From Micrococcaceae bacterium Sec5.7 (GTDB taxonomy: Bacteria > Actinomycetota > Actinomycetes > Actinomycetales > Micrococcaceae): a DNA stretch of 64,000 bases. The notes beneath the pieces were generated by a model that was given only the letters and a program-made list of their open reading frames with translations, was not told where the DNA came from and ran no database searches. The DNA is taken from positions 3,968,001-4,032,000 of the forward strand of contig CP144169.1 in the NCBI GenBank assembly GCA_039636785.1, in the 5' to 3' direction. This document shows positions 17,508 through 26,042 of this stretch, in pieces (positions within the stretch are counted from its first letter, which is position 1; the number at the start of each line of letters is the position of its first letter). The translations under genes were made by a program, and so were the position numbers.

Positions 17508-18253
17508 GGGCGGCCACCAGTGTTGGCGGGAAGCAGGCGGAAGATGATTTTTGTCCGTCCCATCGTGATGGTGGAGCCGTCAGTAAGTTCCACGCTCCCA
17601 GCCACCTTTTGACCGTTTACGTAACTGCCGTTGGTGGAGCCCATGTCAACAGCGCTGGTCACGCCGTCCGTGGTCCGGATTTCCAGGTGGCGGCGGGAGA
17701 CCCCGGTGTCGTCAACCAGGATGTCCGCTTCCGAGGAGCGGCCCAGGACGATGGAAGGGGCATTGAGTGAATAGCGCTGGCCGTCGATGTCCAGGACCGG
17801 CTTCAGGCGGACCGGCGGGCGGCTCGGGGCATCCGGGACATTGGCCCGGGGCGCGGTCTGCGCCGGGACCGGGGAACCGGAGGCCTTCTCGGTTTTGGAA
17901 GTAATTTCGAAATTGCCCGCACTCAGGGCATCATCGCGGCGGAATGAAATCCGTACGGGACCCTGGAGGGTGTAACCCTGGCTGCGGACGTGGTTGATGA
18001 CAACATCGCACAATTCTTCGGCCAGGGGGGTTCCCCACTCCTGGGCCCGCTGGAAGTCGTCATCGCTGAGCATGACGTCGAAAACGTTTGGTGCGAGGGT
18101 CCGGCCGGCGGCGATGGTGACGGCCTTGTTGTCCACTTCGCGGCGCAGCCGGCTGGCGATCTCAACGGGCTCAACCTGGGCGCGCGAGCCTGTGGAGAAG
18201 ACACCGCGGACGGCCTTTTCGATGCCGCGCTCGACTTTGTCCAGCAATCCCAT
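17504..18253 (-). CDS. fhaA: FHA-domain protein FhaA (DUF3662 + FHA)
   Basis: 249 residues. The N-terminal half begins MGLLDKVERGIEKAVRGVF, the conserved FhaA/DUF3662 start, and the C-terminal half is an FHA domain (RSSEADILVDDTGVSRRHLE, then GSTNGSYVNG). It binds phosphorylated MviN/MurJ-type or kinase targets to control wall precursor export. I chose the ATG at 18253, with GGAGAGGG upstream. It is first in the leftward cluster that ends with pknB. Confidence 0.93.
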   Translation of the reverse strand: MGLLDKVERGIEKAVRGVFSTGSRAQVEPVEIASRLRREVDNKAVTIAAGRTLAPNVFDVMLSDDDFQRAQEWGTPLAEELCDVVINHVRSQGYTLQGPVRISFRRDDALSAGNFEITSKTEKASGSPVPAQTAPRANVPDAPSRPPVRLKPVLDIDGQRYSLNAPSIVLGRSSEADILVDDTGVSRRHLEIRTTDGVTSAVDMGSTNGSYVNGQKVAGSVELTDGSTITMGRTKIIFRLLPANTGGRP

Positions 18254-18608
18254 GGTCCCTCTCCTTTCCTCACGGCTGCAGGGCAGCACACGTCCCGGAG
18301 CTCACCCCGCAGCGCGCATTGCAACACAGCTACGAGCCCGCCGGGGGCGGACACTCCTACATCAGATACTACTGGGCGCGCCTGTGAATGACCTTAATCC
18401 ACAACGCCCGGGAGGCCGGAATGGTTCGATCCGGCCGGTGTTCCCGCGCCGGGCTTTGCCTTCCGGGACAGCGAACGTGACGCTGTGCCGGCGAGGGTCG
18501 GACCGGCCGATTGGTGTTTTGCCGCAATTGTCCGTTATGCTTGATCTCGCTGCTTTTACGCGGTTGCAGGCTTGGAAATCAGGCTTTTCAGCACGTAGAA
18601 GAAGTTGC
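18254..18608. other. Divergent promoter region without a gene
   Basis: 355 bp between fhaA and tRNA-Leu. It must hold the promoter of the fhaA-pknB cluster and of the tRNA, but I see no convincing -35/-10 pair. The only notable part is a G/C-rich inverted stretch around 18411-18450 (GGCCGGAATG.. / ..CCGGCCGG). Confidence 0.4.
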
Positions 18609-18691
18609 GCGCGAGTGGCGGAACGGCAGACGCGCTGGCTTCAGGTGCCAGTGTCCGAAAGGGCGTGGGGGTTCAAATCCCCCCTCGCGCA
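18609..18691 (+). tRNA. tRNA-Leu (anticodon CAG)
   Basis: The 7-bp acceptor stem GCGCGAG pairs with CTCGCGC, with discriminator A. The anticodon stem CTGGC / GCCAG encloses the loop TTCAGGT, giving anticodon CAG (reads CUG). The long variable arm and the T arm (GGGGG TTCAAAT CCCCC) confirm a class II leucine tRNA. CCA is not encoded. Confidence 0.95.
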
Positions 18692-18700
18692 CGCAATGCA

Positions 18701-18728
18701 GGAACCCCGGTCTCAGGACCGGGGTTCC
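18701..18728 (+). terminator. Intrinsic terminator of tRNA-Leu
   Basis: A 12-bp stem (GGAACCCCGGTC and its complement) with a 4-nt loop starts 9 bp after the tRNA and is followed by TTTGCTTT. Confidence 0.85.
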
Positions 18729-18856
18729 TTTGCTTTAAGCCCTGTTCCTTTGCTTTAAGCCGTGGCGGGCACGTGGTTCTGGCCCGGGGGAGGCATTACG
18801 GCACGCCTGCCGCGGCCCGCACCCACGACGTCGGTCGTTGCGGAAGCGCGGCCGGC

Positions 18857-19555
18857 TCAGCGGCGTGCCGAAGCCTTGAACCGGCGTCGTGAGTTAGCGA
18901 GGTGGTTGCGCATGGCGGCCGACGACCACGATTCGTCACCGTCCGCAATGGCTGCGTAAATGGACTCGTGTTCGTGCACCACTTGCTCGAAGTGTTCGCG
19001 GGCGTAGTGTTCACCGCCGGTGATCAGCCTGGTGCGGGGCATCGCGATCATGGTCTGGCCAAGGGAAGACAGGCAATCGGAGTAGAACGGATTGCCGGAA
19101 GCCGCCGCGATGGCCCGGTGGAACTCGTAGTCGGCCTTCATGGCGTGCGCGGGGTTCCCGCTGCTGGCGGTGAATTCCTGCAGGGCCGTGTGCACTGCCT
19201 TGAGCTGCCGCTCCGAATGGTTCTCCGCGGCCAGGGCGGCAGCCTCGGCCTCCACGCCCACGCGGAACTCCAGCAGGCGCAGCCGGTCCTGCGTGGTGAC
19301 CACCGGCCGGCCTCCGGGAGCCGCCGTCGGGCCGCCCGGGGGCGGGGTCAGCGCGAAGCTGCCCCGCCCGCGCTCGGTTTCCACGAGTCCCTCGGCCTGC
19401 AGCCGGGTGAGCGCTGAGCGGACCACTGTGCGGCTGACGCCGAACTCGCTGATCAGGGTGTTCTCGCTCGGCAGCTTTTCGCCGGGCTGGATGACGCCGT
19501 CGACGATGCGGGTGCGAAGATCGGCGGCAAGGTCCGCGGTCAGGTTCCGGCTCAT
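18857..19555 (-). CDS. GntR-family regulator (FadR/FCD subfamily)
   Basis: 232 residues. The N-terminal winged helix is typical (GEKLPSENTLISEFGVSRTVVRSALTRLQAEGLVETERGRGSF). The C-terminal FCD effector domain has RVGVEAEAAALAA, the metal-site residues DYEFH and HEHESIYAAI. It most likely controls the adjacent sugar-acid dehydratase gene 10 bp upstream, which lies in the same direction and is now broken. The ligand is probably a sugar acid; this is inference from context. Confidence 0.88.
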   Translation of the reverse strand: MSRNLTADLAADLRTRIVDGVIQPGEKLPSENTLISEFGVSRTVVRSALTRLQAEGLVETERGRGSFALTPPPGGPTAAPGGRPVVTTQDRLRLLEFRVGVEAEAAALAAENHSERQLKAVHTALQEFTASSGNPAHAMKADYEFHRAIAAASGNPFYSDCLSSLGQTMIAMPRTRLITGGEHYAREHFEQVVHEHESIYAAIADGDESWSSAAMRNHLANSRRRFKASARR

Positions 19556-19565
19556 GGGTTCCAGA

Positions 19566-20541
19566 TTACGCGCCGAACTCCACGGATTCGGTGGTCCAGG
19601 TACGCGCCTGGTCGCTGAGTGATACGCCCAGGCCCGGGCGGTCCGGCACGATCATGCGGTCGTTCTTGGTTTCGAGGCGTTCGTTGAACAGCGGGTCCAG
19701 CCAGTCGAAGTGCTCCACCCACGGTTCGCGCGGGTAGGCGGCGGCCAGATGGAGGTGGATTTCCATGGCGAAGTGCGGCGCCAGGCCCAGGCCGCGCTCG
19801 TCCGCGAGGGCCGCAAGGCGGAGGAACTGGGTGATGCCGCCGATGCGCGGCGCATCCGGCTGGATGATGTCGCAGCCGTTGGGGCCGATCAGGCCCTTGT
19901 GCTCGGCGACCGAGGCCAGCATCTCACCGGTGGCGATGGGCGTGTCCAGGACCCGGGCAAGGTGGGCGTGGCCTTCGAAGTCGTAGGCATCCAGCGGCTT
20001 CCTCGATCCAGATCAGGTTGAATTCCTCCAGCTGGCGGCCCATGCGCAGGGCCGTGGCGCGGGCCTTGACCTCCTCCAGGGACGCGTTGAGGAAGCCGCC
20101 GGAGCTGTTGTAGGTCTGCACGGAATCGCGGTAGGAACCCAGCAGCTTGGCCAGGGGAAGGCCGGCGCGCTTGGCCTTGAGGTCGTAGAGTGCGATGTCG
20201 ATCGCGGCGAGGGCCTGGGTGGCCACGCCCGAGCGGCCCACTGAGGCGCCGGCCCAGAGCAGCTTGGTGTAGATCCTGCCGATGTCGTTGGGATCCTCAC
20301 CGATGATTCCTTCGGCCACCTCCTTGGCATGGGCGTACTGTGCAGGTCCGCCGGCGCGCTTGGAGTAGCTGAAGCCGATGCCGCTGTGGCCCTGCTAGGT
20401 GGTGATCTCAGCGAAGAGGAAAACCACCTCGGTCATGGGCTTCTGGCGGCCGGTGAATACCTTGGCGTCACTGATGGGAACAGCCAGCGGGAGCCGGGCA
20501 GTGGAAAGTCTTACGTGCCGGATGAGGTCGACGGTACTCAT
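19566..20541 (-). pseudogene. Broken enolase-superfamily dehydratase (mandelate racemase/MLE type)
   Basis: Starting at the ATG at 20541 (AGGAGA upstream), the frame meets a TAG at about 20394. It resumes with GHSGIGFSYSKRAGG and reads through ASLEEVKARATALRMGRQLEEFNLIWIEE. There a single extra A (near 19998) shifts frame before DAYDFEGHAHLARVLDTPIATGEMLAS and the C-terminal barrel. Between the two ALRMG-like stretches the normal metal-ligand segment seems deleted. With a nonsense codon, a deletion and a frameshift it cannot be functional. The family acts on sugar acids such as galactonate or gluconate. Confidence 0.8.
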
Positions 20542-20683
20542 GGGGTTCTCCTGTTGAGTTGCGGGCCACTTGACCCGTCAACTTATACTACAAGCTCTAA
20601 CCTAGGATACAAGTGCCAAATCTGCCCCGAGACGGTGGTGCGGCCCGCAGCCATCGTCTCGCCGGAGCCAGGTTGCCGGTCCC

Positions 20684-21406
20684 TTACCCCCGCAGCGCCC
20701 CGAGCCCCGCGATGAGGGCCTCGAGACCCAGGGTGAATGCCACATCCGCGGGCTTCTCGTGCCCCTGCTCAGCCAGGCTCCGCACCGCGCCGGTGAAATT
20801 CGGCGTCGAATCCGCCATGGTGCCCGAATCGAAAATGTCCGCGGGTGCTGTGACGTCGTACGCGGACCCGAAAATGAAGGACTCCAGCGCCACGATGGCG
20901 GACACAATCCGTTCGTCCGGGAAGCCCGCCTCGCGGAAACCCGCGCTCACGGTCTCGTACATGGCGAGCGTCTGCGGAGCATCCGTGACGGGAAGCACGG
21001 CGATCACCGGTATTAAAGGTGTGTGCTCCGCAAAGACGTCGCGGTAGCTCCACGCCCACTTCCGCACGGCTTCGTCCCACGGCATCTCACGGAAAGCGGA
21101 CACATCCACCAGGGCGGCGAGGTGGTCTTCCACGAGCAGGAGCACGTCACGTTTGGATTCCACGTGGTTATAGAGGGCCGACGGGGCCACGTTCAGCGAG
21201 CGGGCCAGCGCCGCCATGGTGAGGCCGTCGTAGCCGTTCTTTCCGATGAGCTGCAACGCGGCCGCCGTGATTCCTGCCTGGTCCAGGACGGCGGCGGCGG
21301 GCCGCCCGGCGCGGCGCCGTGCCTTGGGCTCGCGCTCTGTTGTGCTTCCTGAAGCGGCTGGTGATGCCGGCATTGCTGGCCTTTCTGGGGGAAGTATCTC
21401 CAGCAT
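20684..21406 (-). CDS. TetR-family transcriptional regulator
   Basis: About 240 residues from the ATG at 21406 (an ATG at 21373 is the alternative). After a basic tail (ARRRAGRPAAA) comes the TetR helix-turn-helix (ITAAALQLIGKNGYDGLTMAALARSLNVAPSALYNHVESKRDV) and a C-terminal ligand domain of the TetR_C type. It is divergent from the amine oxidase gene, with a perfect palindrome between them. It therefore most likely represses itself and the oxidase, with a polyamine as probable inducer (inference). Confidence 0.9.
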   Translation of the reverse strand: MLEILPPERPAMPASPAASGSTTEREPKARRRAGRPAAAVLDQAGITAAALQLIGKNGYDGLTMAALARSLNVAPSALYNHVESKRDVLLLVEDHLAALVDVSAFREMPWDEAVRKWAWSYRDVFAEHTPLIPVIAVLPVTDAPQTLAMYETVSAGFREAGFPDERIVSAIVALESFIFGSAYDVTAPADIFDSGTMADSTPNFTGAVRSLAEQGHEKPADVAFTLGLEALIAGLGALRG

Positions 21407-21456
21407 TATTCCACCGGGTTCTTCCGAAGTGCCGGTGAAACGACTATAGTTTGAAT

Positions 21457-21475
21457 AAATGAATGGCATTCATTT
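21457..21475. promoter_or_regulatory. Palindromic operator between tetR and puo
   Basis: AAATGAATG-G-CATTCATTT is a perfect 9-bp inverted repeat around one base. It is located 51 bp from the tetR start and 40 bp from the oxidase start, the expected place for TetR binding. Confidence 0.75.
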
Positions 21476-21514
21476 AGTGGCTCGTATCACACGGACGGCC
21501 ACAGAGAGGACATC

Positions 21515-22957
21515 ATGCTGAATCTTGACCGCGACGTCGTCGTCGTAGGCGCTGGACCATCCGGGCTGACCGCTGCCCGCGAGCTGAAAAAGGCCGGCCT
21601 AAGCGTCGCCGTGCTGGAGGCCCGCGACCGGGTAGGCGGCCGCACCTGGACCGACACCATTGACGGGGCCATGCTGGAAATCGGCGGCCAGTGGGTATCC
21701 CCTGACCAGACGGCACTTGTGGGGCTCCTGGACGAGCTCGGGCTGAAGATGTACTCGCGCTACCGAAGCGGCGAATCCGTCTACATCGGCGAGGACGGAA
21801 AGCGCACCCGCTACACCGGCGATTCCTTCCCTGTCGGTGAAACCACCGGTGCCGAAATGAACAAGCTCATTGGCCTGCTGGACGGACTGGCTGCGGAAAT
21901 CGGCCCGGCCGAACCGTGGGCGCACGCCAAGTCCCGCGAGCTGGACACCATTTCGTTCCACCACTGGCTCCGCCGCCACTCCAGCGACGAGGAAGCCTGC
22001 AACAACATCGGCCTGTTCATCGCAGGCGGCATGCTCACCAAGCCCGCACACTCATTCTCAGCCCTGCAGGCCGTGCTGATGGCGGCGTCCGCCGGGTCAT
22101 TCAGCCACCTCACGGATGAGGACTTCATCCTGGACAAGCGGGTTATCGGCGGGATGCAGCAGGTGTCCCTGCTGCAGGCAGCGGAACTGGGCGACGACGT
22201 CGTACTTAACAGTCCGGTGCGCACCATCAACTGGGAGGAAGCCGCCAGCGGCGGCCACCGCGTTACCGCTGTTTCGGAGCGTGCCACCGTGAACGCCCGC
22301 TTTGTGATCATGGCTGTGCCGCCGAACCTGTACTCGCGCGTCTCCTTTGATCCGCCGCTGCCGCGCCGCCAGCACCAGATGCACCAGCACCAGTCGCTGG
22401 GCCTGGTGATCAAGGTCCATGCCGTGTACAGCACGCCCTTCTGGCGGGAAGACGGGCTGTCCGGCACGGGTTTCGGTGCCGGTTCGCTGGTCCAGGAGGT
22501 CTACGACAACACCAACCACGGTGATTCACGGGGAACGCTGGTGGGCTTCATTTCCGATGAAAAGGCCGACGCCGTCTTCGAGCTGGGTGCCGAAGACCGG
22601 CGCCGCGCCGTCCTCGAATCGATTGCCGGATTCCTGGGGGACAAGGCGCTGCAGCCTGAGGTCTACTACGAATCCGACTGGGGCTCCGAAGAGTGGACCC
22701 GCGGCGCCTACGCCTCCAGCTACGATCTGGGCGGCCTGCACCGCTACGGCAAGGACCAGCACGCGCCGGTGGGTCCGATCTACTGGTCCTCGTCCGACCT
22801 TGCCGCAGAAGGCTACCAGCACGTTGACGGGGCAGTCCGGATGGGCCAGTTCACCGCCGCGCGCATCGCGGCAGCCGCGGGGATTTCCGCGGACGGCGAT
22901 TCAACCGTGTGCGATTCAACTGGGGCGCGCACCCCCGCGACAGCCGCCGTCGGCTGA
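21515..22957 (+). CDS. puo: Flavin amine oxidase, putrescine oxidase type
   Basis: 480 residues. The N-terminal Rossmann motif VVVGAGPSGLTAARELKKAG (9-28) is followed by EARDRVGGRTWT and GQWVSPDQT. The C-terminal FAD signature is GAVRMGQFTAARIAAAAG. The sequence is strikingly like actinobacterial putrescine oxidases, which turn putrescine into 4-aminobutanal, ammonia and hydrogen peroxide. GAGAGGAC lies before the ATG. The gene after it was a permease, so the pair probably formed a polyamine uptake and oxidation unit. Confidence 0.9.
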   Translation: MLNLDRDVVVVGAGPSGLTAARELKKAGLSVAVLEARDRVGGRTWTDTIDGAMLEIGGQWVSPDQTALVGLLDELGLKMYSRYRSGESVYIGEDGKRTRYTGDSFPVGETTGAEMNKLIGLLDGLAAEIGPAEPWAHAKSRELDTISFHHWLRRHSSDEEACNNIGLFIAGGMLTKPAHSFSALQAVLMAASAGSFSHLTDEDFILDKRVIGGMQQVSLLQAAELGDDVVLNSPVRTINWEEAASGGHRVTAVSERATVNARFVIMAVPPNLYSRVSFDPPLPRRQHQMHQHQSLGLVIKVHAVYSTPFWREDGLSGTGFGAGSLVQEVYDNTNHGDSRGTLVGFISDEKADAVFELGAEDRRRAVLESIAGFLGDKALQPEVYYESDWGSEEWTRGAYASSYDLGGLHRYGKDQHAPVGPIYWSSSDLAAEGYQHVDGAVRMGQFTAARIAAAAGISADGDSTVCDSTGARTPATAAVG

Positions 22958-23010
22958 CGGCACCGGCCCCAACCCATTCAGCGTCGAATGATCCCCCGGA
23001 GAACCAGCCC

Positions 23011-23536
23011 ATGAGAACCGAACCAGCAACCAGCCAGGCAGCGGGCACCGCCCAAAGCGAAAGAGGCCTGAGCGAAAACGGCCTGAGCGGGGCCTAAAGG
23101 CCGGGGCGGTGGGGCTGACCGGCGCCGTCGTGATTGGTGTTTCCTGCATTGCGCCGGCCTACACGCTGACGGCGGCGCTGGGGCCCACCGTCTCCGAAGT
23201 GGGGGTGCAGCTGCCGGCGATCTTCCTGGTGGGCTTTATCCCCATGATCCTGGTGGCGTTCGGCTACCGCGAACTGAACAACGCGATGCCCGACGCCGGT
23301 ACCTCCTTCACGTGGGCATCGCGCGCCTTCGGGCCGTGGATCGGCTGGATGGGTGGCTGGGGGCTGATTGCGGCCACCATCATTGTGCTCTCCAACCTGG
23401 CGGCCGTTGCCGTGGACTTCTTCTACCTCATGCTCGCCCAGCTGTTCGGGAACCCGGAACTGGGCGAGCTGAGCAAGAACCTGCCGCTGAACATCGCCAC
23501 CACGCTGGTATTTATCGCCCTGGCCTGTTGGGTTTC
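23011..23536 (+). pseudogene. APC-family amino acid/polyamine permease, frameshifted and truncated
   Basis: The ATG at 23011 opens a short polar N-terminus that ends at a TAA at 23095. The expected GLKAGAVGLTGAVVIGVSCIAP continues in another frame, so one base is missing around 23090. Only the first membrane segments remain (up to ALACWV). At 23537 the coding sequence is cut by a Tn3-type terminal repeat. By position it was the transporter paired with the putrescine oxidase. Confidence 0.8.
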
Positions 23537-23574
23537 GGGGTCTGATCTGCAGGGGAACAGTGGTTGGCGCTAAG
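23537..23574 (+). mobile_element. Tn3-family terminal inverted repeat (38 bp)
   Basis: The stretch starts GGGGTCTGA, has GGGGAAC in the middle and ends CTAAG. It follows the 38-bp pattern of Tn3-family ends (GGGGTCTGA...GGAAC...TTAAG). It lies exactly where the permease gene stops and abuts a resolvase gene, as in Tn3-type transposons. I did not find the matching other end in the window. Confidence 0.8.
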
Positions 23575-24178
23575 GATTCTGTCCCGGTGGCACGGTTCGG
23601 GGGTTGCTGGTTGGGAGGTGGCGGTAGATCGACGCGCGGGATACGCCGAGTGCTTTGGCGATCTGGGTGGGACTTTCCCCGTTGGCGTGTCTGGCCCGGG
23701 CGGCAGCGAGGGTATCGGCATCCATGACTGTTGGGCGGCCGCCGGTGCGGCCTTGTGCCCGGGCGGCAGCGAGACCGGCCATGGTCCGTTCATGGATCAT
23801 GTCGCGCTCGAGCTCGGCGAACGCGGCCATCATGACGAAGAAGAATTTCCCTTCTCCGGTCGGGTTGTAGGTCCCGGTCAGGGTTCCGGTAAGAATCCGC
23901 AGGCCGACTCCTTGGTCGTGGAGGCCGTCGGCGATGGTGAGCACTTCTTTCACCGACCGGCCGGGGCGGTCCAATTTCCACACGCACAGGGTGTCTGTCG
24001 GGCGGAGATGATCGAGAGCTTCGGCGAGCCCTGGGCGGGCGGTGGCACGGCTGGAGATTTTGTCTTCGAAGATCCGGCCGCAGCCGGCCGTTTCAAGGGC
24101 ATCCCGTTGGAGTTGGGCGTCTTGTCCGTTGGTGGAGACGCGGGTGTAGCCGATGAGATTGAAATGCCCAGTTGCCAT
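23570..24178 (-). CDS. Serine recombinase (Tn3-type resolvase)
   Basis: 202 residues. The N-terminal catalytic domain has YTRVSTNGQD (nucleophile Ser15), LDRPGRSVKEVL and the E helix (FFFVMMAAFAELERDMIHERT). The C-terminal HTH is GESPTQIAKALGVSRASIYRHL. It resolves cointegrates at a res site, which should lie upstream. Its stop overlaps the terminal repeat at 23537-23574. It appears intact. Confidence 0.92.
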   Translation of the reverse strand: MATGHFNLIGYTRVSTNGQDAQLQRDALETAGCGRIFEDKISSRATARPGLAEALDHLRPTDTLCVWKLDRPGRSVKEVLTIADGLHDQGVGLRILTGTLTGTYNPTGEGKFFFVMMAAFAELERDMIHERTMAGLAAARAQGRTGGRPTVMDADTLAAARARHANGESPTQIAKALGVSRASIYRHLPTSNPRTVPPGQNP

Positions 24179-24202
24179 TCCTCTAAGGAGGATGCGACGC
24201 GG

Positions 24203-24784
24203 CTAGTCCTTGAGTGCTCGGGACCGTCTATAAAACGTTGCTCGGGACATTCCGAGATCGCGGGCAACCTGCGCAGCGGGTTCACCGCCTTCGACCAGGC
24301 GGACAGCGCTTCGAATCTGACTGTCGGGTGACCCGGCGGGGTCGGCCGCCAAGGTCCTTTCCGGCTTCTCTGCGTTTGCTGATGGAGTCGGTGACGCGTT
24401 CGCGTTTGATCTCGTGTTCCATTTGCGCGAGAGCGGCCATGATCGTGAACAGCATCGACCCCATGGGTGTTGCGGTGTCGACGTCGCCACCGCCGAGGTT
24501 CAAGACGCGCAGGCCCGCGCCTCGACCGCGGAGTTCGTCAGCGAAGCCGAGCATGTTCTGGGTGGATCGCCCGAGCCGATCCAGCGTCGTGATGACGAGG
24601 GTGTCTCCGTCGATCAGCGCGGCGAGTGCTCGATCGAACTGGGGTCGTGAGGCTCGCGCCCCGGATACACCGTGATCAACGTAGAGGTCATCGCGTCGGA
24701 CGCCGGGGCCAGAAGGTCCACCTGCTGCCGGTCGGTGGACTGCTGCCGCGTCGAAACGCGTGCATAACCGATCAGCTTCGTCAT
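24203..24784 (-). pseudogene. Second serine resolvase, broken by frameshifts
   Basis: From the ATG at 24784 the N-terminus MTKLIGYARVSTRQQSTDRQ is resolvase-like. The middle (RRDDLYVDHGVSGARASRPQFDRALAAL to MEHEIKRERV) is in a second frame. The C-terminal HTH (EPAAQVARDLGMSRATFYRRS) is in a third. Two indels have therefore destroyed it. It is only distantly related to the intact resolvase next to it. Confidence 0.8.
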
Positions 24785-24941
24785 GGGCTGCCCCGATGTG
24801 TCTCATAACCAACAGTGGGGTACACCGATTCAACCAGAAGGTTGCGAGACATAGTTACGAGAATCGCTGGTCACGGACGAACTCTTACGATTCCACGAAA
24901 ATTGAGGCACAGCCGTCGTCGCGGTCGTTCAGTCGGTGAGA

Positions 24942-24969
24942 CGTCTCATATCCCTAGGGATAAGAGACG
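24942..24969. repeat. 28-bp near-perfect palindrome in a gene-free stretch
   Basis: Arms CGTCTC.TAT and ATA.GAGACG flank the centre CCCTAGGG; 13 of 14 pairs match. The surrounding 24785-25127 (343 bp) holds no credible gene, only this palindrome and a half copy of the accessory-region repeat at 25091-25112. Its position upstream of the two resolvase genes suggests a recombinase or regulator site. Confidence 0.5.
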
Positions 24970-25127
24970 CCAGGAGTGGAGCGTTTAGGGCACCTTCACC
25001 GGGCAGTTTTGCGGGCGGGTCATATGGGAATCAGAGAGTGCATGCGTAACGGCTTTCTCGAAGGAAGTCATGAAAGTAACGAGCCGGCTGGTGAGGGACC
25101 GGCTTACGGGCAATAGGTTTGAACGCA

Positions 25128-26042
25128 TCAGTTGGAAGGCACTGGGATAGCTGGGTATCCCGTTTCTATAGGCGACAAGCCGGGGCATGGGTATATCTCA
25201 CCAGGAGCCAGTGCCGGCGGAACTCCCGCGCATTCCACTGCCGGTTGTCCACTGAACCCGGAGTTCCCGGTCCCAGAGCTGATAACGAATTCACCTACGA
25301 CGGTCTTGCCGGTCACGTCATAAACGGGGATGGCGAAGTCCTTACCGAGCCGGGCTTCCTGCCATGCGAGGGCTTCTGCAGGACTCTTGAAGGTCTTGAT
25401 CGCAGCGGTACCGTCGGCGTCTTCAAGTTCTGTCCGATGGACGTAGCCTCTTGTCCCGTTGGTTGCTATGACGGCGACCATGTCAGGACTTCCGTTCTCG
25501 TTTTGCGCCCCGTAGGTGTCGCCGTCGGCGTTAGTTGCCCACTGGGTGGTTTCGGTGTTGACGTACTGGGCGGTGATTTTCCACCTGGCATCTGGGCTGG
25601 TTGTGATCGTGATACTTTCCTCCCCGGGCATGAGTGGAATCGTGTAGCCGGTCCAGTCCTGCGGGGTACCTACGTCCTTCGGGCTGCAGATGCTGTTGGC
25701 GCCGTTCCCGAACTCAAAGCGTCCAGGTGTTAGGCAGTTGAGCTGGATTTCGATGCCCGTGGTTTTTTCGGGCGGCGGCCCGAGTTGCACGGTTGCCGTT
25801 CCTGTGTGAGATTCCGTCACCGGCGATGCCAACGGCGTCACCTGCGTGGATCCCGGGGTGACGAAAAGGCCGTCGGCGGCGGCGCCGACACCGCCTAGGA
25901 CGCCGATGCCAGCAAGCACCGCAGTACCGGCCCACAGCCTGGTGCGCTTTCTGGCGCGGGTAGGCGAAGCTTTCTCAACTCGTGTAATGAGTTCGGCGCG
26001 TAGGGCGTCACTGAACAGGTTGTCGACGCGGAGCTGGTTCAC
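25128..26042 (-). CDS. Single-pass membrane protein coupled to an ECF sigma factor (module 1)
   Basis: 304 residues from a GTG overlapping the sigma stop. A short basic cytoplasmic part (about 1-36) is followed by one membrane segment (LWAGTAVLAGIGVLGGVGAAADGLF) and a large external domain with four Cys and a PVYDVTGKTVVGEFVIS-type end. The layout is that of anti-sigma or sensor partners, but no zinc anti-sigma motif (HxxxCxxC) is present. It differs from the partners in modules 2 and 3, which carry a DIRCYY domain. Function is inferred from coupling only. Confidence 0.8.
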   Translation of the reverse strand: MNQLRVDNLFSDALRAELITRVEKASPTRARKRTRLWAGTAVLAGIGVLGGVGAAADGLFVTPGSTQVTPLASPVTESHTGTATVQLGPPPEKTTGIEIQLNCLTPGRFEFGNGANSICSPKDVGTPQDWTGYTIPLMPGEESITITTSPDARWKITAQYVNTETTQWATNADGDTYGAQNENGSPDMVAVIATNGTRGYVHRTELEDADGTAAIKTFKSPAEALAWQEARLGKDFAIPVYDVTGKTVVGEFVISSGTGNSGFSGQPAVECAGVPPALAPGEIYPCPGLSPIETGYPAIPVPSN

